Part shown: in pieces, positions 15,915-28,100 of the stretch
Layout of the letters: each line of letters opens with the position of its first letter
How positions within the stretch are numbered: the stretch's first letter is position 1
Origin: JAEUJZ01 sp964460115
Lineage (GTDB): Bacteria; Myxococcota_A; Polyangia; Palsa-1104; JAEUJZ01
Length of the DNA: 64,000 nt
Reading direction: 5' to 3'
NCBI GenBank assembly: GCA_964460115.1
Contig: CAYWPR010000021.1
Span: 16,409-80,408 of the forward strand
Position numbers and translations under genes: made by a program
Notes under the pieces: model-generated
Told to the model about the DNA's origin: nothing
Database searches by the model: none
What the model saw: only the letters and a program-made list of their open reading frames with translations

Positions 15915-16802
15915 CTAAAGCTGATTGTGCGCTAACAGCTCGGCCAGATAGCCGCGCAGCCCGTCTTCCCAGGTGGGCATGCACAAAAGTCCGCGCAGGC
16001 GCAAAAGCCGGCAATTGAGCACCGACATGGCCGGCCGCGGCGCCGGCGCTTTTAGGGCGGCGGTCGGCACTCCCTGAAACTGCGGAGGCAGCGGGCGGCC
16101 GATCTCGGCAGCCAGCGCGCACATCTGCACCGCGAATTCATACCAGGTCGTCTGGCCTTGGCAGCTTGCGTGATAAATGCCGTATTCGCCGTGCTCGCAT
16201 ACGGCGATAAGCTGCCGCGAAAGCGGTCGCACCCAGGTCGGACTGATCAGGCGCTGGCGATCGATGTTGAGCGTCTGTCCTTGGCGCAGCCGGGCCACCA
16301 GCGTGGAAAAGAAATTATGTCCGCCGCGGCCATAAAGCCCACCGATGCGCACCACGAAAGAGCGTCGTGCCGCACGCAGCACCAGTTCTTCGCCGGCGCG
16401 CTTGCTGCGGGCATAGGCCGAAGCCGGTGCCGGCGTATCGAATTCGTCATAAGGACGGTCTTGATCGCCGGCGAATACGAAATCCGTCGAGACATGACAG
16501 ACAGCAGCACCGACGGCGTCTGCAGCGCGGGAGACCATTTCGGCACCTAGGGCATTTACCAAAAACGCCAGGTCTTCTTCGCGCTCGGCGCCGTCTACAT
16601 CGGTATAGGCGGCGGTGTTAAAGACCAGATGGGCATCATGGGCCGCCAGGCGGTCGCGCAAATGATAAAAGACTTCGCGGTCGCTGCTGGCCAGATCGCA
16701 GGTCGTTCGGTCCAGCGCCAAAACGGCGTGTCCCTGGCCGCGCAGTTCCTCGCACAAATGCCGGCCTAAAAGGCCTGCCGCTCCGACAACTGCTACACGC
16801 AT
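15915..16802 (-). CDS. rmlD: dTDP-4-dehydrorhamnose reductase (RmlD-like)
   Basis: The start at 16802 gives 295 aa beginning MRVAVVGAAGLLGRHLCEEL, an extended short-chain dehydrogenase with the NAD(P)-binding GxxGxxG motif. NTAAYTDVDGAE and HVSTDFVFAGD (catalytic Ser/Thr region), YARSKRAGEE with the YxxxK pair, and RIGGLYGRGGHNFF are family features. RmlD reduces dTDP-4-keto-rhamnose to dTDP-rhamnose. Its start overlaps the end of rmlB by 10 bases, showing translational coupling. Without RmlC nearby, the final sugar could differ from L-rhamnose. Confidence 0.9.
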   Translation of the reverse strand: MRVAVVGAAGLLGRHLCEELRGQGHAVLALDRTTCDLASSDREVFYHLRDRLAAHDAHLVFNTAAYTDVDGAEREEDLAFLVNALGAEMVSRAADAVGAAVCHVSTDFVFAGDQDRPYDEFDTPAPASAYARSKRAGEELVLRAARRSFVVRIGGLYGRGGHNFFSTLVARLRQGQTLNIDRQRLISPTWVRPLSRQLIAVCEHGEYGIYHASCQGQTTWYEFAVQMCALAAEIGRPLPPQFQGVPTAALKAPAPRPAMSVLNCRLLRLRGLLCMPTWEDGLRGYLAELLAHNQL

Positions 16803-17872
16803 GTCGAAATACCCTGCGCGTCCTGATTCGGCGAAAGACGCGAACCATATTGCTTTTCGTACCAAGACCGATATTCGCCGCTTTGAATGCGCTGCCACCA
16901 TTGCCGGTTTTGCTGATACCAAGCCACGGTATTCAAAAGTCCCGCTTCAAGCTGCACGGTGGGGCTAAAAGCCAGCTCAGATTCGGCGCGCCGGCAGTCA
17001 ATGGCATAGCGCCGATCATGTCCGGGACGATCCGTGACATAGCGAATCAGCGACTGGGGTTTGCCTAGATGCGACAAAATGCTGCGCACGATGTCGATGT
17101 TTTGCCGCTCGGCCCGGCCGCCCAGATTGTAGACGCGACCGATGCGGCCGCGGCGCAGGGCGGCGTCAAGCCCTGCGCAATGATCGTGTACGTGTATCCA
17201 ATCGCGCACGTTGCGGCCGTCGCCGTAGACGGGAAGCGGTTCATCGGCAAGGGCAGAAAGAATCATCAGCGGAATCAGCTTTTCGGGAAACTGATAAGGA
17301 CCGTAATTGTTGGAACAGCGAGTCAGAAGCGCCGGAAAGCCATAGGTATGCACATAGGCCAAAACCAGATGGTCGGCAGATGCTTTGCTGGCCGAATAAG
17401 GCGAACGCGGATCCAGTGGATGCTGCTCGTCAAAGGGGGCTTCGTCGGGCTCTAGCGAGCCATAGACTTCGTCGGTGGATACGTGCAGAAAGCGCGTCAC
17501 CCGGGCGGCGCGCGCGGCTTCCAGCAGCGTGGCGGTGCCCAGCACGTTGGTTTTGATGAACTCTAGCGGTCCGGAAATAGAGCGGTCGACGTGGCTTTCC
17601 GCCGCCAAATGCACCACCGCGTCGATTTTTTCTTCGGCAAAAAGCCGCTCGCAAAGCGCCGCATCGCAGATGTCGCCGCGCACAAAGCGCACTCCACGGG
17701 CGCTGCTTGCGGAAAGTTCGACATCGCTCGAAAGCCCATCCAAATTGTGCAGATTGCCAGCGTAGGTCAGGGCATCCAGCACCACGATGCGCTGATTCGG
17801 GTAGTTCCGGCGCTGGTAGTGGACGAAGTTGGCGCCGATGAAACCGCAGCCCCCGGTGACAAGCAAGTTCAT
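16793..17872 (-). CDS. rmlB: dTDP-glucose 4,6-dehydratase
   Basis: The start at 17872 gives 359 aa beginning MNLLVTGGCGFIGANFVHY. It is an extended SDR with GGCGFIGAN for NAD, HLAAESHVDRSI, and the catalytic HVSTDEVYGSL. YSASKASADH carries the Tyr/Lys pair, and RCSNNYGPYQFPEKLIP is the RmlB signature. It removes water from dTDP-glucose to give dTDP-4-keto-6-deoxyglucose. It is the first gene of the minus-strand dTDP-sugar operon. The 265 bases upstream (17873-18137) hold no gene; I see only a small palindrome GAGCAC/GTGCTC at 18074-18091. Confidence 0.95.
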   Translation of the reverse strand: MNLLVTGGCGFIGANFVHYQRRNYPNQRIVVLDALTYAGNLHNLDGLSSDVELSASSARGVRFVRGDICDAALCERLFAEEKIDAVVHLAAESHVDRSISGPLEFIKTNVLGTATLLEAARAARVTRFLHVSTDEVYGSLEPDEAPFDEQHPLDPRSPYSASKASADHLVLAYVHTYGFPALLTRCSNNYGPYQFPEKLIPLMILSALADEPLPVYGDGRNVRDWIHVHDHCAGLDAALRRGRIGRVYNLGGRAERQNIDIVRSILSHLGKPQSLIRYVTDRPGHDRRYAIDCRRAESELAFSPTVQLEAGLLNTVAWYQQNRQWWQRIQSGEYRSWYEKQYGSRLSPNQDAQGISTCV

Positions 17873-18137
17873 TCGCGGGCAGTGTATGGAAATCATCGAC
17901 ATTTGAGAACCCAATAGTTGAATTTGTTGCGGCTGGTTTTTCTTAAGAAATCGGCGAGGTTGCATGTTGCGGCGGTTCGTTGTACACGCGGCAAATAGAA
18001 CGTTCCTTGGTCCCGTTTCGCACAAAAACTGCGGTGGGAAAGGCTCGCTCGGCCTTCGCTAAGGAACGCAATAGAGCACCGCAAAGTGCTCGAATTGGCG
18101 CACAGCGGAAACCCCGATAAGAAGGAAGGAGACTCTT

Positions 18138-18977
18138 ATGAGACATCACGAATTCTATAGAAGGACAAAGACTGGCTTGCGACCTAGTCATGGCGGTGGG
18201 GCTGCGCTTTTGTGCCTGTGCTTGGGGCTGTGGGCTTGTGGTGCAACCGGCGACGATGGGGCCGATTCGAAGACGGACCCCGCGACATCGGCGACCGCAG
18301 GGTTGCAAGCGGTCGCTTTGTACAACCTGGATGGCAACTTGAGCGATGCCTCGATGTGCATCACCGAGCAGCAAGGGGGAAGTACCTCGTGCAAGGACGA
18401 GGCGACCTGGAAGGACTATGGCGTGCGATTTTGCGCGTCCAGGAATTTGTCGCTGCACAACCTGAAGTTTTCCGATCCCTGCGGAATGGGGCAGTATCGC
18501 ATCGCTGTTTTTGAATGCTGCGCGATGGATACGCCGCCGCCTCCACCCCCTCCGATGTGTGGCTGCACCACCGAAAAATCCGGCGGAGGAAGTTGCTGCA
18601 AAGAGCAGGCAACGTGGAAATCTGAGGCAGAGCATGCCTGCAAAATGCAGGGCAAAGTCTTGACGCGAATTTCTTTTTTCGACAATTGCGGCTGCGATTC
18701 ATTTCGCGAAATTGAGTATGAATGCTGCTCGGCGACCCCGCCGCCGCCGCCACCACCGCCGCCACCACCGCCGCCACCACCACTATGTTATGACGGCGGC
18801 ATCACCGGAATGGGCTTATGTAAAAGCGAAGCCGAGTGGAACATGGAGGCAGAGTCTGCTTGTGCGATGATGAAAATGAAACTGGTCAAGGTTTGGTACA
18901 GCGCGCCGTGCAGCATAAATCCGGGAATGCCGCCTACCGGCTACAACGAAGTAAAGTATGAGTGCTGTGCATCCTAA
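18138..18977 (+). CDS. Cys-rich lipoprotein with three repeats and polyproline spacers
   Basis: AAGGAAGGAG precedes the ATG. The 279-aa protein has a signal peptide with lipobox LWAC (Cys34), then three Cys-rich repeats at residues 74-128, 141-197 and 217-277. The shared pattern is C, then C-K-x-E-A-x-W, an alternating helix with a Cys, a strand with L-x-x-x-x-F/Y, a Cys pair region, and a closing [FY]ECC. Repeats are joined by PPPPPPP (133-139) and a run of 15 prolines (201-215). The even, conserved cysteines suggest disulfide-bonded extracellular domains on rigid rods. I do not recognise the domain. It is isolated between rmlB and the giant TPR gene. Confidence 0.88.
   Translation: MRHHEFYRRTKTGLRPSHGGGAALLCLCLGLWACGATGDDGADSKTDPATSATAGLQAVALYNLDGNLSDASMCITEQQGGSTSCKDEATWKDYGVRFCASRNLSLHNLKFSDPCGMGQYRIAVFECCAMDTPPPPPPPMCGCTTEKSGGGSCCKEQATWKSEAEHACKMQGKVLTRISFFDNCGCDSFREIEYECCSATPPPPPPPPPPPPPPPLCYDGGITGMGLCKSEAEWNMEAESACAMMKMKLVKVWYSAPCSINPGMPPTGYNEVKYECCAS
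18736..18784 (+). repeat. CCG/CCA triplet run encoding 15 prolines
   Basis: A (CCG)n/(CCA)n run of about 48 bases, in the order CCGCCGCCACCACC repeated, separates Cys-rich repeats two and three. A shorter, more degenerate run (about 18532-18552) separates repeats one and two. Such triplet runs can change length by slippage while keeping the reading frame. Confidence 0.85.
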
Positions 18978-19077
18978 TCGCCAAATGCTCCAATAGACGC
19001 TTTGCGTGTACCGCGGCGTTGGGCCGAAAACACAAAGCATGCGTTGCGGAAGCGGCTAGCGATTGAAAAAAGGAACG

Positions 19078-19119
19078 CTCCTCCCCTCTTCCACGAAAGG
19101 ATGCGGAAGAGGGGAGGAG
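19078..19119 (-). terminator. Rho-independent terminator of the giant TPR gene
   Basis: CTCCTCCCCTCTTCC (19078-19092) and GGAAGAGGGGAGGAG (19105-19119) form a perfect 15-bp stem with a 12-base loop. On the minus strand it is followed by CGTTCCTTTTTTC. It begins 8 bases after the stop codon of the TPR gene. Confidence 0.92.
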
Positions 19120-19127
19120 GATTTCGA

Positions 19128-22100
19128 TTAGCCGATGGCGATGCCGAGGAGTTGGCGCAGTTCGAAGTAAGCCGGCGAGATGGCGTACATAAGCAGCTCT
19201 TTGATCTTGTCCTTGGGCTGCATTCCGCCGACGGTCGTGGGCTCGGTGCTGATGAAGCGCGCCGACAGGCTCAGATCGTTGGCGATGATGAGGCCGGTGC
19301 GGTGCGAAGTCAGGTCTACAGCCTGCGCCCACTTGGCGATGTCGAGCTGGCTCTTCTGTTTGATGAAGGCCTGTACGACCATGGTCAAATGTTCGCGTGC
19401 CGCAAAGGGCAGTAGCTGAGTCAGCGGTCCCATAAACTGCTCGACAAGCTGAATCTTGTCCGGCGGGACGTTGAACTGCGGCATGACCATACGAATGGCC
19501 GCCATCACCCAGACCGACAATTCGGTATTGCTGGGGATGATCTGCCGCAGATAGTGCTCAGGCCGCATCTTGGTCAAGAAGGTGGCAATGGGAAATGCCA
19601 AATCCTTGTCGCTGCGTCCCGCCAGCATGCCCTGTCCGACGACGATCGAAGGAATAAAGATGTTCTTCTCCTTGCAGTTGGCGACTTGTAGCTCGCCTGG
19701 CTGATCAGGACGGAAGAAAATCTCGATGTTGGGCGGCACGTTGAGCACCTGCATCACGTAGGTGAAGACTTTGCTGAATAGTGCTTGGTCCGTGGCCAAA
19801 TCGCGGCGCTCTTTGCGCTTGAGTCCGTACTGCTTGTGCTCCGCGCTGCGATACATGCCGACCGCCATGTAGACCGCGGCGTAGATATTGCCGACGAAGC
19901 GGTCTTCATCGGGGTGGTACACGTATTTGGCCCACATCTCCTCGGTCAGCTTGGCCTTGGCGCGAACCAGACCCTTGGACTTGTACTGCTCGAAGAACTG
20001 CGTCTCATCGGCATCGGCGCGCTGCAAGTAGACAAGCGCCGAACACATGCACCACGCGCGGTCGTATTGCCGCGAATCCATGTAGATGCGCCGCAAGGCT
20101 TTATACGCTTCGATCTTGAAGGGGTCTTTGCTGATCAAGAACATCTGCTCAGCAATCGCCTTTTCAAGGAAGTCGGGTCCGCCGACGATATACAGCTCGG
20201 CAAGAATCTCGTGCCGTTTAAGATTGTCCGGCTCTAGCTGCGCCGCGACCTCGAAGGTCTGAATGGCGGCGCCGATATCGCGCAGACGCGACCTATAGAT
20301 CTCGCCAAGCGCATGCCACAGCGCGACGGTGACCTGCTCCTGCCCAACTTTGGGCATGCGCTTTATCATCTTGCGATAGTTGCGTTCCTGCGCCTTCCAG
20401 TCCTTGCGGTTGGTGCAGATCTTGTCGATGGCTTCAAAGGGCTTCAGATAAGCCTGAAACTGTTCCTTCGGAATGCGATCGGGGCTTTCGAAGTAAGCAT
20501 CCAGCGCCAAGTTGAACTGATCGATCGCTTCATCGGTGGACTTCAGCGCATCGCGATAGATGACGCCAGCGGTGTAGTAGAACTTGCCGCGGCGCAGAGT
20601 GTCCTTTTCGATGGTCGCGATGCGGCCGAGGATCTCGATGGCTTTTTTCCACTGCTCGGTCTTGGTGTAAAGGTCTAGGACCTTGTGCAAAACGACGTGG
20701 CTTTCGGCCTTGAGGTCTACGGCATCGAGGTACGCCTTAATCGCCTCGTTGTATTTTTGCAGCTTGTCGCTGTAAAGCTCAGCCATCTGGCAGTACAGGT
20801 TGAAGCGCTCCTCGATATCGGCAACCGGCAGAAGCGACCGTTTGGCGGCGATGACCGCCTCCCAGTCATTCTGCGCGCTTTGCATATCGATGACGGCCAG
20901 CAAGGTCGCGCGGTGCGAGGGATCGATCTCAAGCGCTTTTTCGAACATATTGAGCGCTTTTTTCTTCTCGCCCTGGCGCAGCTTGATGATGCCCAGACGG
21001 TAGAAGATATCGACGACCTCGGCGTCCTTTTGGCCCTCGCGATGGTGTACAAGTACGGTCTGGTAGAGCTTAAATGCGCCCTCCCAGTCTTCGATGCGGT
21101 ACAAAAGGTCGGCCCGACCAAGCAGCGTCGGCAGCGAAGTGCTGTCCAGGTCATAGGCCAGCTTGAAGTACTTCAGCGCCTTGTCGCGGTTGCCCAGGCT
21201 GTCGGAGGTTTTGGCCAGCCGATAGTAGATCTGATTGGCTTCCTTGACGTCGCGCTTGTCCACCTTGCGGACCAGCATGTCCAAGATGGGCTCAAGCTCT
21301 TTCCAGCGCTGCTCGCGGAAGTACAGGTCGGCAAGCGGCTCGGCGGCGCCCACATGTTCGGGATCGAGCGCAATGACCCGCGCCAAAAATTCCGAACCGG
21401 TCTTTTCTTCGTCCAGGCGCTCGCGATAGATGCTGCCAATCTCGAAGAGCAGCTTGACCTTGTCGAGGGGGTTTGGCAGCTGCTCCTCGGCGCGGATCAT
21501 AAGCTGCACGGCCTTTAGCCAATCGCCGCGTCCCTTGTACAGGGCTATAAGCTTTAGCATCGCCGGAACGAAGTTCTGGTCGACGCGCAGCGCTTCTAGG
21601 TAGCGCCCTTCGGCAGTGTCCTGATCCTGCAGGCGATCTTCGTACAGCGCGCCGATGCGCGTATGCAGTTCGACGGCCTGCTTGCGGTCGTTGACCAGGG
21701 TCACAAGGTGCGCCAGGGTATCGATGGCGCGGTTCCAATCCTCGACCTTTTCGTACAGGCGGCCTAAAGCAATCAGGGCATGCTGATGATTCGGATCAAA
21801 CGACAGAATGTCGCTGTACGACTCGACGGCGCGGTCGAGATCTTTGATCTCGACTTCGTAGACCTCGCCCATGAGCGCATACAGGTTCATGCGATCGGCG
21901 GGATCCGCGGCGGCCATGATGTGGCGGCGGTAGGTATCAACGAGCTCCGGCCACTGCTTTTGCGTGCGATACAGCCGCTCAAGCTGCTTTAACGACGGCT
22001 CGTGTCGATCGTTAATCGACAAGACTTTTTCGTAGGACTCTGCCGCCTTGTCGATCTTTTTGAACAGGTTTTCCCAAGCGACGGCGATGCGTTCGTAGAC

Positions 22101-25100
22101 CGAAACGCGCTCGTCGTCGGTCGCCACTACGTCAAGCTGGCTTTCGAGGATCTGCAGATAAGGATCGTTCTGCAGCGTCCGGGCATACAGGTCTTCCAGC
22201 GAGCGCATGGCCCGCAGGTTCATCGAATCCAGATCCAGGATCTCTTTGAAGCTGACGATGGCTTTTTTGAGATCGTTGAGTTTTTGATCGTAGTACTCGC
22301 CGATGCGCCGCTTGAGGGTGATGACCCTTTCCTGGTCGTCGATGATCTGCGCCTTGCGACCCAGAATCTCGATGAGTTCGAGCCAGGATTGACCGGCCAG
22401 GTACAGCCGCTCCAGGGCATCAAGCGCCGCCATGCTCGTCGGGTCGGCGTCGATGGCTCGACGATACGAAGCGATGGCACTTGGAACATTGCCAAGCTGA
22501 TTTTCGTAGCGCTCGGCCAGCTCAATGAGCAGCTCGACCTTCTTGGGAACGTCATCCTCGATGTTCGAATGATGCTCGAGGACCTGCACCAGTTCCGGCC
22601 ACTGCTGGGTCTTGCGGTAGCACTCGGCCAGGTTGCTGAGCGCTTCTTTGTGATTTCCATCGAGCGCCAGCGCTTGCTGCTGCGAGGCGATGGCGTAGTC
22701 GATGCGGCCCAGGTGATCGGCGTACCAGCGACCGATCTTGACCCACAGATCGGCGCGGGCTTTCAGATCGGGAATCTGGGTGACGCTTTGCGTGTACTCG
22801 CCAAGCAGGTCGCCCCACTTGCCGGTGATCGAAGCCAGGCGTTCCAGTTCGCGCGCGGTCGAGTCCACCGAATAGTCTTCGCGGAAGGCCGCCTGAAGAA
22901 CGATGAACGCGTTTTCACGATCGTTCATGTTGTCTTCGAAGATGCGAGCGATGGCCTGGTAGATCTCGATGCGAATCGGCGGCGTGTTGTTGGGGAACTC
23001 CACGCGGGCCAAAAGCAGCTCAGTAAGCTGGCCCCAACTGGCGCGCTGCCGATAGATGTTTTCTAGCTGCTGCGACGCCGTCAGGTTGTGCTTGTCGATC
23101 TGCAGCACCCGTTCGTAGGCATCGGCGGCGGCTGCCGGATCTTCGACGCTTTCCTCCCAGATTTTGGCAGCCTTGAGGAGCTCTGTGATCTTGTCGGCCG
23201 GGCTTTCCAGAAGCTTGATGCGCTTCTCGATGACGTCGACGGCATCTTCCCAGCGCGCCTCTTGCACAAAAAGGTCTTCCAGGGCTTTTAGGGCTCGAAA
23301 GTCCTTCTTGTTGTAGTCGTAGACTTTGCGCCAGGAGTCGATGGCTTCGTTCGGACGCATCAGCGTTTCGCCGTACAGCTTGCCAAGTTCGGCATAGGCT
23401 TCGCGAATTTCATCGACGCCCATGTTCGACAGTTGGCCGGCTTCGATCAGGCGATGCAGCGTTTCGACCAGGTCATCGGGTTGCTGCAGCTTGCGATAAA
23501 GGGCGCAGATGGCGCGCAGCGCATCGAGATCGCGCGGATCAATCTGCAGCACTTCCTGCCAGGCATCCAGGGACTCGCGATCGCGTTCCAGCTTGATTTC
23601 CCAGATCTGACCAAGGCGCTTGTAAAGCGGAATGCGATCTTCGGGAATCTCGGTGATGCGCACCGTTCGTTCGAGGATATCGACGAGCTCGCGCCAAGCC
23701 TGCGCACTTTCGTAAAGCTGCGCGAGCTGCAAAAGCGCCATCGAATCTTCGCCGCGCAGGTCGATGACTTTGTTCCACAGTTCAATGGAACGCTCGCGCT
23801 CGCCCAAGGCATCGTTGGCGATGCGGGCCATGCGCGCATAGCAATCGGCCATGCCAGCGTCGCCTTCGGCGATATCGACCATCTTTTCGTAGACGCCGAA
23901 AAGTTCGCGCCAGTTTTCGCCGCGGAAATAAATCCGCTCGAGGCATTCCAGGGCTTTGCCGTTGCGCGTGTCATCTTCCAGAATCGCCAAGTAGCAGGGA
24001 ATGGCCTGCGTCGGCTCTTCCAGCGCATCGGTGTAGACCTTGCCCAGTCGGAAATACAGCTCGATTCGGTCATCGGTCTCTGGCGTGATTTGAATGCGGC
24101 GGCGCAGGATGTCGGCCAGTTCGCGCCACATCGAAGTCTGGGCGTAGATGCGATCCAAAGCCGCCAGTGCCTCGGCGTCTTTGGGATCGATGCGCAGAAC
24201 CCGCAAGTGAGCGTCTTCAGCGTGCTGCAGATCGCGCAGCTCGAATTCGTAGACGCGGGCCAGCTTCAAAAGCAGCGAACGCTGAATCTGCGGATCGCGC
24301 TGCGCCGCTTCCCCTTGCAAGGTATCGCCGTAGACTTGAACGAGTTCCACCCAAGTGCGGCAGACGCGGGCCAGCCGCTCGACTTCTTCTCCAGCTTGCT
24401 CGGACAGCGGCGCTTCGCTGATCGCGCGGCACCACCACTGAAAGGCAGCAACCTGATCGACGAGCTTATGCTCGCAGAGCTCGGCAATGCGCTGTATCAA
24501 AGCCTGGCGTTCGTTTTCGTCGGTCAGCTTGTCGAGCTGTACTTCGTGTATCTTGACGAGCTTTTCCCACTGCTCGGCAACGCCGTACAAGGGCTCTAGG
24601 ATGCCGGCGATCTCGATGGGCCGAACGCCTTCGGCAAACAAGAGCTCCAAGGCTTGCAGCGTCGGGCCATGCTCGGGATCGCTGTTGAGAATTTCGCGAT
24701 ACACTTCGATGGCGTTATCGACGTCGTGCAGGCTTTGTTCGTAAAGCTGCCCCAGCCGAAACTGCAGGGCGACGATTTCTTGGTCGCTGTTGGCCAGACG
24801 AATTTCGCTGCGCAAAATGTCGGCCAGCTCTTTCCAGTGCTGACCGCGCTCGTACAGCCGATCCAGGGCCAAAATGGCGTTGGAGTTATCCGGCTCGACA
24901 TCTAAGACGCGGCGGAAGGTGGCAATCGCCTTGTCCTCGGCCTGCATCTCTTCTTCATAGACGCGGGCGGTGCGCAGCAGCATTTCGACCTGCTGCGGCA
25001 CATCCTGCATCTTGGTAATTTCGGCCTCGTAACGCTCGCCGAGCTTCGGCCAGGCTTTGGTGATTTCGGCCAGCCGTTCCAGGTTGGCGATGGTGCTTTC

Positions 25101-28100
25101 GTTTTGCGCATCAAGCGCCAGAGCCCGGCTATACGCCTCAAAAGAGCTCGGCGAGCGCTCAAGCTGCCGCTCGTAATACCCGGCGATGCGGTGCAAAAGT
25201 TCGACTTTGCGCAGCGGATCCTCGGCATGGGTGACCATGACTTCGAGGACGTCGATAAGCTTTTCCCATTCGCCGGCAGTCTCGAAAATCGGCTCCAAGA
25301 CCTGAGCGGCAAGCACCGGTTCTTCGGCGCCGTGAACGATGCCGTCTAGAGCCAGTAGGGTGGGCTCGTGACCGCTGTCTAGTTCCAGCGCCTCGCGATA
25401 AGACTCGACGGAGCGCGTCATATCCTTGAGGTGTGTTCTAAACAGCTCGCCGATGCGGTACTTAAAGACCACCGTCTCGGCAGTGCTTTGCGCCAGTTCG
25501 ACTTCGCGCTCGAGGATTTGCAATAGGTCGTACCAGCGCTCGGCGGTCAGATACAGATGATCGAGGGCCGAAATCGCCGTCCAGTCGGTCGGATCCAGGT
25601 CGAGAATTCCGGTGTAGGTTTCAATGGCATGCTCGATGTCCTGCAAGCGGGTCTCATAGACCTCGCCCATTTGGCTGAGGATGTGCTTTTTGTCCTCGAT
25701 GGTCTGCGCCAAATCGACTTTGCGGGCGTAGATGTCCTTTAGGTCGCTCCAGCGCTGCAGGTCGACAAAAAGCTGCTCCAAGGCATTGATGGCTGCGGTG
25801 TCGTTGCCATCGGTGTCAAGAACCCCTTTGTAGACTTCGATGGAGCGGTCGGGGTTATTGAGGACGTCGACAAAAAGCCGCGCGGCGCGGAAATACAGCG
25901 CCTTTTTGTCGGCCACTTCGCTGACCATCTCGACCTTGGCCAGCACCACTTCGACGAGCTTTTGATACTGCTCGGTGCGGGTATACAGCGCTTCCAGGGC
26001 GTTGGCGGCCGGTAGGTTTGCCGAGTCTACCTTGATGACGCGGTGATACGCCTCGGCCGCATGGCCATTGTCACCCAGGTTTTGCTCGTAAATCTGGGCA
26101 ATGCGCGTAAACAGGTGGACCTGCAGTTCTATATCGTGGCTGGCCTGCTCGACGACCTCGTTGTACAGGTTGACCAGGGCCGCAAAGTGATCCAGGAACT
26201 TGGCCAGCCGCTCCAGTTGCTTCTGGGTGTCGTCTCGCGTCGGATCTTCGCGCAAGGCGCGCGCGTAGGTCTGAAACGCCTGCAGACCATCCTCGCCGCC
26301 TTCTTCGTAAAGGCGAGCGATCTCGTGCAATAGCTCGATCTTGCGCACCGGGTCGAGCGAGTGCTTGACCATGATCTCGTAGGTGAAGATCAGGTTCGCC
26401 CAGTCGTTGCGCTGCTTGTAGATCGGCTCGAGAATCGTCGCGACATTCAGCTCGTGTTCGGGCAGCTTGATGAGCCGCTCAAGCGCCAGGGTGGACTCGG
26501 CATTGTTCGAATCTAGGTCCAGCACCTGCCGATAGGTGTCCACCGCGGCGGCGACTTCGTTCAGCTCTTTTTCGCGCAGCGCCGCCAGACGGTTTAGTAG
26601 CTGTATCGTTTCGCCTTCGTCCTGCGTCAGTACCAGTTGGCGCTGCAGGTTTTCCGAAAGGTCTGTCCACAGCTTTTGCTGCACATACAGTCTATCGAGG
26701 CTGCGCAGCGCCTGCTGATTGCTGTCGTCTTGCGCCAGGACCTCTTTATAGGTCGCGATGGCTTGCTCGAAATTGCCGAGCACTTCCTCCCACAGCCGAG
26801 CCATCTGAAAGAACATGCGCTCGCGCACTTCGGGCTCGCCGGCCAGCTCGACTTTCTTGCGAAATACTTCGAGCAGCTCGTTCCACTGTTCGTGGCGCTG
26901 ATAGAGTTTTTCCAGCGCTTCGAGGACAACGATGTCTTCGGGATCGATCGCCTGGGCGCGGCGGAAAAACTCGACGGCTTTTTCGCTTTTGCCCAGGTGT
27001 TCGTCGTATACCGTCGCCACCCGCATCAGAAGCTCGCGGGTCAAAAGCGATTCGAGGCCGCCTTTTTCGATGGCGTCTTCGTACAGCGCGACAAACTTCT
27101 CATAGAATCCAAGCTGCGCGGCCAGCGCATCGAGCTGAGCGCGGCACTGCTCGTTGGCCGGATCGAGACGAAAGCAGCGGCTGTAGGCGTCGAAAGCCTT
27201 TTCGCCGTTGCGCACTTGCCCGGCCCACAGCTCGCCGATGCGCATAAGCAGGGTGACGCGGGTCAGCGTCTCGGTCTCATCGGTGCGTTTGAGCTGAATC
27301 TCGTGCACTTCAATGAGGCGCAGCCATTCGCCAAGCTGTTCATAGATGGGCTGCAGAATGTTGGCGGCTTCGACTTGGTAGGTATAGTCGTCAAGCCGCC
27401 GCTCCAGCGCCTCGCGCGCGCCGGTGTGAGACGGCAGAAGCTCGAGAATTTCGCGATAGCACTCGATGGCGCCGCTTGGGTCGGAAAGATGCTGCTCGCG
27501 AATCTGACCTAGGCGGTACTTAAGATGCGCGATGGTGGGCGCATCGGCCGGATCTACAAGTTCCAGCTCGCGCGGAATGGTCGCCTGCAAGTCCGGCCAC
27601 TGCGCGGTCGCCGTGTAGATGCGATCGAGGGCCTGCCAAGCCGGCAGCTCGTTTTCGCCGCCGACGCCATCCAAAATGGCTTTGTAGGCGTTGACCGCTT
27701 GGGCCGCATCTTTGATTTCGTTTTCGTAAAGCTCGGCGATCTGGTAGCGAATGCCTTTTTGGCGAATCGGCTCCATCTCCAGATCGAGCTTCTTTTGATA
27801 GATGCCCAAAAGCTCGGGGTAGCGCGCGGTCTTCAGATACAGCCGCTCCATGGCTTCTAGCGCCACGGCGTTATTCTCATCGACCGTCAAAATCTGCCGA
27901 TTGGTCTCAATGGCCTTTTCGGCATCCTTCATCTGCTCTTCGTAGACGCGCGCCACGACCAGTAGCAGCGGCAGCGCATCCATTTTGTCGGTGAACTTGG
28001 GCACGGCCTGCTCATAGGCAGAAACCAGTTGGGCCCAGCCGCTGACATCGCCCGCTAAGCGTTCGATCTCGGGGCGCAGCCACTCGGCGGTGTGATCTTC

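Noticed and set aside
18532..18784. Repeat array that might be read as CRISPR-like or as a microsatellite outside genes
   Set aside because: The repeats are in-frame proline codons inside a lipoprotein gene, with no spacers.
20685..24599. Several plus-strand open frames of 270-390 codons inside the giant TPR gene
   Set aside because: They are mirror frames caused by the codon bias of a very long gene. The minus frame is unbroken and is full of TPR motifs.
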